From contig JAUWGN010000091.1 in assembly GCA_030606385.1 (NCBI GenBank), positions 1 to 5,192 on the forward strand: DNA of 5,192 nucleotides. The letters run 5' to 3'. Within the stretch, counting starts at the first letter, position 1. Each line of letters begins with the position of its first letter. The translations under genes were made by a program, and so were the position numbers. Below are positions 1 through 4,379 of this stretch, piece after piece. Under the pieces are notes generated by a model. It was not told the DNA's origin, made no database searches, and saw only the letters and a program-made list of their open reading frames with translations. The DNA is from Dehalococcoidia bacterium (GTDB lineage Bacteria; Chloroflexota; Dehalococcoidia; GIF9; AB-539-J10).

Positions 1-584
1 GCTCTCTGATGTGGGTTGACTGCACCTAAATGAAGAATTTCGTTGATATGCTCAGCACGGGAAATGAATAGGCCTTCATCTATTTCTGGTTCAGCTATAT
101 CGGGATTACTTGTTTTTAAAATAGTGAGCAAATCTGATTGCCGTAAAAGTCCCGTAGCCTCTATCGCATTCAGTGTAATAGGAACAAATTGCGAACCATT
201 AAAGTATTTAGTTCGCACTAGAAATGAGTCTATCTCATTTCCCGCAACCCCGGATATGAAACCTACTTTGTAGATTTTGCTTTGAGTGAATTTGGAGGCA
301 TAATCATACTCTGCTTCATAAAGGGCTTTCTGTAGTTCTCCGTGCGTCCTTTTGGCTTCGATGACCCAAAGGACATTCTCAGTTACCTTTACTATATTCT
401 CTGGTCTTGCTAGCCCTAAGCATCTTTTAATTTCTGGATTGGATAAACACTCATTCTGTGTCCATACTTGACCATTATCTGCACGTTCTGGATTGCGTAC
501 ATCCCAACCCAAAAGACGGAGATTAGCCTTTATGAATTCATATGCATGGACTTCGCTATTTTTAGCCTTTCGTTGGGGCATCAT
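1..584 (-). CDS. Restriction-modification type protein (N-6 DNA methylase family), N-terminal fragment, runs off the window
   Basis: The minus strand is open from 584 to the window edge, giving about 194 residues. The N-terminus resembles large fused restriction-modification proteins whose nuclease-like domain (HsdR_N type) precedes an N6-adenine methylase. Numbering from the second Met, visible motifs are NGQVWTQNE (36-44), RPENIVKV (59-66), VIEAKR (73-78, an E-x-K pair preceded by PE at 60-61, consistent with PD-(D/E)xK), GVAGNE (111-116) and SRAEHINEILHLGAVN (174-189). The methylase and target-recognition parts would lie beyond position 1 and are not seen. Two tandem start codons are available (584 and 581). 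I prefer 584 because it makes a 4-base ATGA overlap with the upstream zinc-ribbon gene; GGGAGAAG precedes both. The region is AT-richer than the genes to the right, which fits horizontally acquired defence DNA. The family call is good; the exact R-M type is inferred. Confidence 0.8.
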   Translation of the reverse strand, partial: MMPQRKAKNSEVHAYEFIKANLRLLGWDVRNPERADNGQVWTQNECLSNPEIKRCLGLARPENIVKVTENVLWVIEAKRTHGELQKALYEAEYDYASKFTQSKIYKVGFISGVAGNEIDSFLVRTKYFNGSQFVPITLNAIEATGLLRQSDLLTILKTSNPDIAEPEIDEGLFISRAEHINEILHLGAVNPHQR

Positions 585-733
585 ATCTTCTCCCTACGAA
601 ATTGAAATGGCCTGTCCCAGTTAGGGCTCTTACATTTAGGGCATACTCTTGGTTTTTCATTATTGTTGCGTGCACGCCATTCATGACCACATCGGCACCT
701 ATATCCTGGCAGTAAAACCTCACCAATCTCCAT
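581..733 (-). CDS. Small zinc-ribbon protein, 50 residues
   Basis: This short minus-strand gene is read from ATG at 733 to TGA at 583-581. A strong ribosome site, six G followed by six A and a G, lies directly upstream. The product carries two cysteine pairs, CRCGHEW (residues 13-19) and CPKC (31-34), which together form a typical four-cysteine zinc ribbon with a short basic linker. There is no signal peptide or membrane segment. Its stop codon overlaps the start of the restriction-modification gene (ATGA), so the two are probably translationally coupled and co-transcribed from the promoter near 785-813. A nucleic-acid or protein-binding accessory role for the enzyme downstream is an inference from position; I do not recognise a named family. 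A longer frame at 562-813 on the same strand overlaps it but has no ribosome site and no recognisable motif. Confidence 0.7.
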   Translation of the reverse strand: MEIGEVLLPGYRCRCGHEWRARNNNEKPRVCPKCKSPNWDRPFQFRREKI

Positions 734-784
734 CTTTTTTCCCCCCATAAAGACCTCTTTAAAATATGTTTAATATTTACTAGA

Positions 785-813
785 GGTATATACCAAAGGT
801 ATTGACGAGTCAA
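785..813 (-). promoter_or_regulatory. Probable sigma-70-type promoter for the zinc-ribbon/restriction genes
   Basis: On the minus strand TTGACT (813-808) and TATACC (790-785) are separated by 17 bases, a near-consensus -35 and spacing with a 4/6 -10. Predicted initiation is near 778, giving a leader of about 45 bases before the ATG at 733. The -10 lies inside the palindrome GGTATATACC. Confidence 0.55.
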
Positions 814-831
814 CCCCCGATAGTATATACT
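802..831 (+). promoter_or_regulatory. Possible divergent promoter reading rightward
   Basis: TTGACG (802-807) and TATACT (826-831) are 18 bases apart on the plus strand. The -35 overlaps the leftward -35 back to back through the inverted repeat TTGACgaGTCAA. It would transcribe through the 61-bp repeat towards the regulator gene. The weaker spacing and a better promoter nearer that gene keep confidence low. Confidence 0.35.
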
Positions 832-849
832 AATAGTAGTTAGAGAGGG

Positions 850-910
850 GAATTCCAGAGACGCAATACTAATTAGGCCTGCTACAAATCAGGTATTATG
901 TCCCCAGAAT
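850..910. repeat. 61-bp direct repeat, copy 1, hairpin-forming
   Basis: The segment from GAATTCCAG to CCCCAGAAT matches 5104-5164 at 53 of 61 positions, in the same orientation and without gaps. Positions 852-910 form an imperfect palindrome: read on the minus strand the arms give about 22 pairs, including G-T wobbles, with one A-C mismatch, one bulged C and a 12-base loop. It lies between the restriction locus and the regulator gene. No transposase is adjacent. It is probably a miniature mobile element or a dispersed structured repeat. Confidence 0.75.
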
Positions 911-962
911 ACCTACTCAGTCACCACCCGTACACTCGTAAGAGCAGGTCAGAGAGTGCAGG

Positions 963-971
963 TGCTATAAT
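963..971 (+). promoter_or_regulatory. Extended -10 promoter for the regulator gene
   Basis: TGCTATAAT gives a perfect TATAAT -10 (966-971) with the TGn extension. The matching -35 position (around 943-948, AGCAGG) is poor, which the extended -10 can compensate. Predicted initiation is near 978, giving a leader of about 50 bases. I see no TGAT-N4-ATCA box here, so autoregulation through that site is not evident. Confidence 0.6.
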
Positions 972-1027
972 TTACATATCCAAACGCGCTTTGTGCCGGG
1001 CGCCACTGGGAGAAGAAGGTTAATAAC

Positions 1028-1708
1028 TTGGTGTATGCTAACAGATCTCAGATTCTCAAAAGATCGCTGATCTTCTCCAGTCTAAATGAGGATGAACTGG
1101 TCGAGCTATCCAAACTTGCTATCGAGCGTAGCTTCAAGTCAGGCGAGTTTGTATTCTGGGAAGGGGATGCTCCTGATTGGTTCTACATCGTTGTTGAAGG
1201 AAGGATAAAGGTTCTTAAACATTCCTCTTTAGGAAAGGAGTTCATCATTGCTTTCTTTGGCCCGGATGAGATGTTCGGAGAGGTAGCCGTTTTTGAAGGT
1301 AAGCCTTATCCTGCTTCAGCCCAAGCTGTGATTGATACCAAGGTGCTGGAAATCAAGAAGGAAGACTTTCTATCATTTCTTTCCGATCGTCCCCGGGTAG
1401 CCCTAGAAATTATCAGTGTCCTGGGGGGTCGCCTCAGGGATGCACAAGGCCGCCTTAAGGATCTGGCAGGTGAGCGGGTTGAGCAGCGCCTTGCCAGGAC
1501 ATTACTCATGCTTTCTGCAAAGCTTGGCCCGGACCTACCTTTCACCAGACAGGAGATCGCGGACATGGCAGGGACTACTACCGAGACAGCGATTCGGGTT
1601 ACCAGCCGCCTGAAGGACGAAGGCATTATTCGTTCTGTTCGCGGCAAGATAATTATCCTCGATGAGGCCAAGCTTAGACTATTAAGCGAAGGTTCGCCCC
1701 AAGTATAA
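1028..1708 (+). CDS. Crp/Fnr-family transcriptional regulator, cysteine-free
   Basis: The 226-residue product has the standard Crp/Fnr layout and length: a cyclic-nucleotide-type beta-roll (about 14-115, with FWEGD at 43-47 and FGEVAVFEG at 83-91), a dimerisation helix (about 120-150) and a winged helix-turn-helix (about 171-208). The recognition helix reads TTTETAIRVTSRL, keeping the Glu (186) and Arg (190) that contact TGA-type half-sites in Crp/Fnr proteins; the Ser of Fnr is Ile here. The Arg-Ser pair that binds cAMP in Crp is replaced (YPASAQ), and there is no cysteine at all, so neither cAMP nor an Fnr-type Fe-S cluster is a likely signal. A DNR/NnrR-like haem or other ligand is possible but unproven. 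The start is TTG at 1028, eight bases after AAGAAGG; GTG at 1031 is an alternative. It probably activates the two operons downstream, which carry matching boxes. Confidence 0.9.
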   Translation: MVYANRSQILKRSLIFSSLNEDELVELSKLAIERSFKSGEFVFWEGDAPDWFYIVVEGRIKVLKHSSLGKEFIIAFFGPDEMFGEVAVFEGKPYPASAQAVIDTKVLEIKKEDFLSFLSDRPRVALEIISVLGGRLRDAQGRLKDLAGERVEQRLARTLLMLSAKLGPDLPFTRQEIADMAGTTTETAIRVTSRLKDEGIIRSVRGKIIILDEAKLRLLSEGSPQV

Positions 1709-1746
1709 AACCCGTTTAGAGGCCATCTTGCAGACTCGGTGCGTCT

Positions 1747-1766
1747 CGACAGAGTGCTGTCGTTTG
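1747..1766 (+). terminator. Possible weak intrinsic terminator after the regulator gene
   Basis: CGACAG-AGTG-CTGTCG (1747-1762) is a perfect 6-bp stem with a 4-base loop, followed by TTTGTTGGTGTGT. The T-tract is short and interrupted, so termination may be partial. Its place, 39 bases after the stop codon and ahead of the next operon's operator, supports the call. Confidence 0.4.
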
Positions 1767-1791
1767 TTGGTGTGTCCTCGTCCACATGATT

Positions 1792-1807
1792 TATGATTCA
1801 AATCATA
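1792..1807. promoter_or_regulatory. Fnr/Crp-type operator upstream of the permease operon
   Basis: TATGATTCAAATCATA is a perfect inverted repeat of 7-bp arms around a CA centre and contains TGAT-N4-ATCA, the Fnr/DNR-type core (1794-1805). The centre at 1799.5 is 29.5 bp from the start of the -10 at 1829, which places it at -41.5 for a start near 1841, the class II activation position. The bases after the core (ATCATAGTAG) are repeated at the second operator near 4048. Confidence 0.8.
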
Positions 1808-1828
1808 GTAGGCAGTATCATCTGGCTT

Positions 1829-1834
1829 TATGAT
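1829..1834 (+). promoter_or_regulatory. -10 element of the permease operon promoter
   Basis: TATGAT matches TATAAT at five of six positions, with no -35 element of its own beyond the operator. That is expected of an activator-dependent class II promoter. The predicted start is near 1841, leaving a leader of about 188 bases. Confidence 0.6.
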
Positions 1835-1856
1835 AGACACTGTATGATAGGCACTG
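1829..1856. repeat. 14-bp tandem duplication covering the -10 region
   Basis: TATGATAGACACTG (1829-1842) is followed at once by TATGATAGGCACTG (1843-1856), identical at 13 of 14 positions. The duplication copies the -10 hexamer, so a second TATGAT lies at 1843-1848, which would put the operator centre at -55.5 instead of -41.5. Confidence 0.75.
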
Positions 1857-1967
1857 TAGCAAGAGGAGCTGTCTCCCTGCATCTTACGGCGTGTTTCAGG
1901 GCACTAACGGCATGGCCTTCGCAAACCTCCACAGATGGGCAGGAAGCAGCGACAGAGAGCATCTTGA

Positions 1968-2003
1968 GGCAAGAGTACGTTTCACAATGTCAGGTACTCT
2001 GCT
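1968..2003 (+). other. Leader hairpin upstream of the first permease gene
   Basis: AGAGTAC (1972-1978) pairs perfectly with GTACTCT (1994-2000) around a 15-base loop. With A1971 bulged the stem extends by three more pairs (GGC with GCT, one G-U). No T-run follows, so it is not a terminator. It ends 25 bases before a start codon that lacks a clear Shine-Dalgarno, so a role in mRNA stability or translation is possible. The rest of the leader (1857-1967) shows nothing recognisable. Confidence 0.4.
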
Positions 2004-2028
2004 GTAAGGCTCGAACAAGTGATTCAAA

Positions 2029-2511
2029 ATGAGCTCCACTGCTATTTTGATAAACGTTTTCGCCCTCGGCTGTCTTGTATTTGCCCTTACCAGGGATAGG
2101 GCTAAAGGAATACTATCGCTCAAAGTGGCTGGGAAATCATTTCTCGCAATAATTCCGGTGGTGTTGATTATCATCCTCATAATCGGTTTGCTTCTGGGAT
2201 TTGTGTCTCCCAGCCAGATATCGAGGTTCGTGGGCGAAAGTGCCGGAATGGGTGGTATTCTGCTTGTTGGTGTTCTTGGTGCGGTGATGCAGGTTCCTGC
2301 TCTTATCTCATTCCCTCTGGCGGCGTCTTTGCTCCAGAGTGGCGCATCTATCATAGCGGTTGCCGCCCTCATAACCACATTGACCATGGTTGGCATTGTT
2401 ATGCTGCCCCTAGAAATACGGGAGCTGGGAAAGAAAATGGCCATTTTGCGGAACGGGTTTAGTTTTATCATCGCAATTATTATTGCTCTTATCATAGGGA
2501 TAATTCTATGA
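2029..2511 (+). CDS. Half-size permease subunit A (UPF0718/ArsP-type, COG0701-like)
   Basis: The 160-residue product is almost entirely hydrophobic, with about five membrane segments (roughly 3-20, 37-59, 75-100, 106-126, 141-160). The core SFPLAASLLQSGAS (94-107) matches FPLATVLLKKGAS in the next gene, and both resemble the conserved repeat of UPF0718/ArsP permeases, which are normally single proteins of about 300-350 residues. Here the two halves are separate genes adding to 350 residues, so A and B probably form one heteromeric inner-membrane transporter. The substrate is unknown; the ArsP label should not be read as arsenic transport. The ATG at 2029 has no good ribosome site, only a distant GTAAGG. 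The stop overlaps the start of subunit B by 4 bases (ATGA), implying translational coupling. It is first in the operon controlled by the operator at 1792-1807. Confidence 0.75.
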   Translation: MSSTAILINVFALGCLVFALTRDRAKGILSLKVAGKSFLAIIPVVLIIILIIGLLLGFVSPSQISRFVGESAGMGGILLVGVLGAVMQVPALISFPLAASLLQSGASIIAVAALITTLTMVGIVMLPLEIRELGKKMAILRNGFSFIIAIIIALIIGIIL

Positions 2512-3080
2512 GAGATGATGTGAAGAAGAAGCAGAGAAAGGCAATGATCCGAGACTTGGCACTGTTGGGATTGGTACTGGCCGTTACAGTGGCACTTACA
2601 TTAATCTTCCCGGAGAACAGGGAGCGGATAACCACTACCTCGTGGAATTTTTTCATTGAAATGATGTCCATACTACCTGCCGTAATGATAATAATGGGCC
2701 TTTTTGCAGTGTGGATATCGAAAGAGACGGTGGTGAAGTATCTCGGGAGAGCATCGGGAATAAGGGGCATCATCCTCTCCATAATCCTTGGCGCGCTGCC
2801 TGCGGGGCCTCTTTATGTGGCTTTTCCCCTGGCCACTGTCTTGCTGAAGAAGGGCGCCAGCATACACAACATCATTATCTTCCTATCGGCGTGGGCGTGC
2901 ATAAAAATACCGCAAGAGCTGGTTGAGCTTCAGTTTCTCGGAGTTCGGTTCATGTTGTTGCGGTTGTTTCTGACCATACTCTTCGTTGTGATTATGGGAA
3001 TCTCAATCGAGAAGATAATGGAAAGGCAGGGGAACAGGGATAAGATTGGAAAGGAGGAGGTATCTGGAGATGGGCTTTGA
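2508..3080 (+). CDS. Half-size permease subunit B (UPF0718/ArsP-type, COG0701-like)
   Basis: The 190-residue membrane protein has a basic cytoplasmic start (residues 1-15), about five hydrophobic segments (roughly 16-34, 46-70, 85-112, 118-136, 145-168) and a charged C-terminal tail. The motif GALPAGPLYVAFPLA (95-109) followed by LLKKGAS is characteristic of the UPF0718 permease family. WACIKIPQELVE (129-140) adds a single membrane-embedded cysteine and a buried Lys and Glu that could matter for transport. It aligns with subunit A over about 50 residues (B 70-118 with A 59-107) without gaps, so the two genes look like products of an ancient duplication. It overlaps subunit A by 4 bases and the NapH-like gene by 11 bases, which suggests tightly coupled synthesis of all three. 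The transported substrate is unknown. Confidence 0.8.
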   Translation: MRDDVKKKQRKAMIRDLALLGLVLAVTVALTLIFPENRERITTTSWNFFIEMMSILPAVMIIMGLFAVWISKETVVKYLGRASGIRGIILSIILGALPAGPLYVAFPLATVLLKKGASIHNIIIFLSAWACIKIPQELVELQFLGVRFMLLRLFLTILFVVIMGISIEKIMERQGNRDKIGKEEVSGDGL

Positions 3081-3837
3081 CGGTGTACCTAAAATGTTGG
3101 CCGGAATGGTCTATGCCATAGTTGCGTTTTTCGTCTTGGTCTATCTGTTGCGTAGAGGCAAATTCAACAGGAAGATTGGATACGCGTTCTTGGCCGTATC
3201 CACGACCATGGGGTTCGTGGTGTTTGCCCCGATGATTCCCCAGCAATTCCAATTGCTCATTCTGGAGAATACGGGAATACCTGGGCCAGCAATACCAGTG
3301 GTGGTGATGATGGTATTGTTCGTCCTTCTCACTTTCGTATTTGGAAGGATATTCTGCGGCTATCTCTGCCCGGTCGGGGCAGTACAGGAGTTAGCCTACA
3401 GCGTACCAGGAAGGAAACTGAAGATCACAAACAAAACGGTGCCCATTGTTTTCCATCTGCTCTTCCTTGTTGCATTCATCATCCTTGGCATGGCTTTTTC
3501 CATAGAAGTCCTCGCCTATTTGGGATTCCGGCAGTTCTTCTATTTAAATGTAACCTCCATCTTTTTCTACGTGTTCCTAGCATTATTGATATTGTCGGCA
3601 TTTGTATACCGCCCATTTTGCCGGTTGTTCTGCCCGTACGGTGCGCTGCTGTCTCTAGTTTCCATCAAGGGTTTATTCAAGCTAAGGCGAAATGAGAACT
3701 GCATTGATTGCAAAGACTGCGGGGAGATTTGTCCCACGAATGAGGCAGGCAGAAATGATCTGAAGCAAGAATGTTATCTGTGCAACAGGTGTAAGGAGAC
3801 TTGTCCTGTAGATGCCATCGAATATGGCAGGAGGTAG
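3070..3837 (+). CDS. NapH/YccM/NosR-like membrane polyferredoxin (4Fe-4S)
   Basis: The 255-residue product belongs to the membrane-bound 4Fe-4S family that includes NapH and the C-terminal part of NosR, proteins that pass electrons between the quinone pool or reduced ferredoxin and partners at the membrane. About five membrane segments are visible (9-27, 38-54, 74-92, 125-148, 162-179). Two CxxxCP motifs mark membrane-surface sites (FCGYLCP, Cys 96/100; FCRLFCP, Cys 184/188). The C-terminus has two complete CxxCxxCxxxCP clusters (Cys 211, 214, 217, 221 and 235, 238, 241, 245). The ATG at 3070 is chosen because AAAGGAGGAGG (3050-3060) sits nine bases upstream; a TTG at 3046 would place that ribosome site inside the gene. 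Being last in the permease operon, it may supply electrons to, or be regulated with, the transporter. No periplasmic reductase gene is present. Confidence 0.85.
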   Translation: MGFDGVPKMLAGMVYAIVAFFVLVYLLRRGKFNRKIGYAFLAVSTTMGFVVFAPMIPQQFQLLILENTGIPGPAIPVVVMMVLFVLLTFVFGRIFCGYLCPVGAVQELAYSVPGRKLKITNKTVPIVFHLLFLVAFIILGMAFSIEVLAYLGFRQFFYLNVTSIFFYVFLALLILSAFVYRPFCRLFCPYGALLSLVSIKGLFKLRRNENCIDCKDCGEICPTNEAGRNDLKQECYLCNRCKETCPVDAIEYGRR

Positions 3838-4039
3838 ACAGGGTGCGCTAAGGGCGATCATCGGAGAACCCGTGCCGTGGTCTGCCTTTCAGCTGCGCGC
3901 TGCAGGCATCTCTCCGCGATGGCATAGGCCCAGGCTGCTCCGAGAGTTATCCGTAGCTGAGGGAAACAGCCGGGATGCCCATGCCCGCCTCAATCTGTCT
4001 CAAGAAGGATAGCATTGTCCGCTATTTTCTCAATTTATG
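3838..4039. other. Intergenic stretch between the two operons, nothing recognised
   Basis: From the polyferredoxin stop to the second operator I see no RNA gene, strong terminator or coding signal. A 66-codon frame (3812-4012) overlaps the end of the previous gene, lacks a ribosome site and has an Arg/Pro-rich composition typical of out-of-frame reading. Only short inverted repeats occur, such as CATC/GATG near 3906-3920. Confidence 0.5.
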
Positions 4040-4051
4040 TGATATAAATCA
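4040..4051. promoter_or_regulatory. Fnr/Crp-type operator upstream of the zinc-ribbon/ferredoxin operon
   Basis: TGATATAAATCA fits TGAT-N4-ATCA and is followed by TAGTAG, as at the first operator. Its centre (4045.5) is 29.5 bp from the start of the -10 at 4075, exactly as in the permease promoter, and so lies at -41.5 from a start near 4087. It is less symmetric than the first box outside the core (G on the left, T on the right). Confidence 0.75.
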
Positions 4052-4073
4052 TAGTAGTTGGGCTGCTGGGGTT

Positions 4074-4106
4074 TTATCATAGTATCCGAGAATTACAATA
4101 TGATAA
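4074..4106. repeat. Inverted repeat TTATCAT/ATGATAA spanning the promoter start
   Basis: TTATCAT (4074-4080) and ATGATAA (4100-4106) are perfect 7-bp inverted arms around 19 bases. The left arm covers the -10 and the right arm touches the Shine-Dalgarno. Because the predicted transcript starts inside the loop, it would act, if at all, as DNA rather than as an RNA hairpin. Confidence 0.35.
4075..4080 (+). promoter_or_regulatory. -10 element of the zinc-ribbon/ferredoxin operon promoter
   Basis: TATCAT matches TATAAT at five of six positions, and the TTTATSAT context is shared with the permease promoter. The predicted start near 4087 gives a leader of about 32 bases. A good -35 hexamer is missing, as expected for a class II activated promoter. 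Confidence 0.6.
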
Positions 4107-4118
4107 GGAGGTGCAGCG

Positions 4119-4355
4119 ATGTTCGAGCAATGTCCGGGAGCCAGCAACATAAGAACGCCGACTATTGAGCTAAAGAAATGCCCACAATGCGGCGAGGAGG
4201 TGGAGATGTTCTCCACCGACATGCAAATGGATTGCCCCAAATGTGGATTTACCGTGTACAACAATTTGGAATCATGCATCCAATGGTGTAAGTATGCGAA
4301 GGAATGTGTCGGAGAAGAAGTCTATGAAAGACTGATGAAAAGGGCGTCGAAATAA
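4119..4355 (+). CDS. Eight-cysteine zinc-ribbon mini-protein, 78 residues
   Basis: The start is clear: AAGGAGGTG (4105-4113) lies just before the ATG. The product has a central zinc ribbon made of CPQC (21-24) and CPKC (39-42), flanked by a conserved-looking N-terminus (MFEQCPGAS, Cys 5) and the C-terminal motif SCIQWCKYAKECVGEEVY (52-69) with Cys 53, 57 and 63. I recognise this as a widespread small family of anaerobic bacteria and archaea, which databases sometimes label phosphohydrolase; nothing in the sequence supports that enzyme activity. Four cysteines outside the ribbon could hold a second metal or an Fe-S cluster. It is soluble, with no signal peptide. It is first in an operon with the ferredoxin-like gene (24-base gap), under the operator at 4040-4051. 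Its role is unknown; a redox or metal-related adaptor is an inference. Confidence 0.8.
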   Translation: MFEQCPGASNIRTPTIELKKCPQCGEEVEMFSTDMQMDCPKCGFTVYNNLESCIQWCKYAKECVGEEVYERLMKRASK

Positions 4356-4379
4356 AAAGAGGAATGGTGGAGCGGACAA

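Larger units (their letters stand above)
785..832. promoter_or_regulatory. Mirror-symmetric operator-like element with two GTATATAC palindromes
   Basis: Two perfect palindromes, GGTATATACC (785-794) and TAGTATATACTA (821-832), have centres 37 bp apart and share the core GTATATAC. Midway between them lies the inverted repeat TTGACgaGTCAA (802-813). Each outer palindrome contains the -10 of one of the two back-to-back promoters. This is the layout expected for a dimeric repressor or controller protein that governs both directions. No candidate binding protein of that kind is encoded in the visible part of the restriction locus, so the regulator is unknown. Confidence 0.45.

Noticed and set aside
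43..273. Plus-strand frame of 76 codons at the left edge
   Set aside because: It is the complement of the restriction-type protein, whose minus-strand frame is far longer and carries family motifs.
850..910. REP element or intrinsic terminator
   Set aside because: No T-run follows the stem on either strand and the GTAG word lies in the loop rather than at the stem base, so neither classical definition fits; it is kept as a structured repeat.
1306..1785. Minus-strand open frame of 159 codons opposite the regulator gene
   Set aside because: It is antisense to a clear Crp/Fnr gene, has Ser/Arg-rich low-information composition, no ribosome site and no recognisable domain.
1793..2032. Plus-strand frame of 79 codons ending in ATGA overlap with permease subunit A
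   Set aside because: The first ATG lies inside the operator, upstream of the predicted transcript start. The internal ATG at 1844 has no ribosome site, and the product has no motif. The stop-start overlap is noted but not enough.
2020..2032. TGATTCAAAATGA as a third Fnr-type box
   Set aside because: It resembles the first operator on the left half only, lacks the ATCA half-site and overlaps a start codon.
1896..2495. Minus-strand open frame of 199 codons opposite permease subunit A
   Set aside because: It mirrors a hydrophobic plus-strand gene; the Met/Ile/Thr-rich sequence is what the antisense of such codons gives, and there is no start signal.
3046..3069. Longer TTG start for the NapH-like gene
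   Set aside because: It would put the very strong AAAGGAGGAGG ribosome site inside the coding region; ATG at 3070 has that site nine bases upstream.
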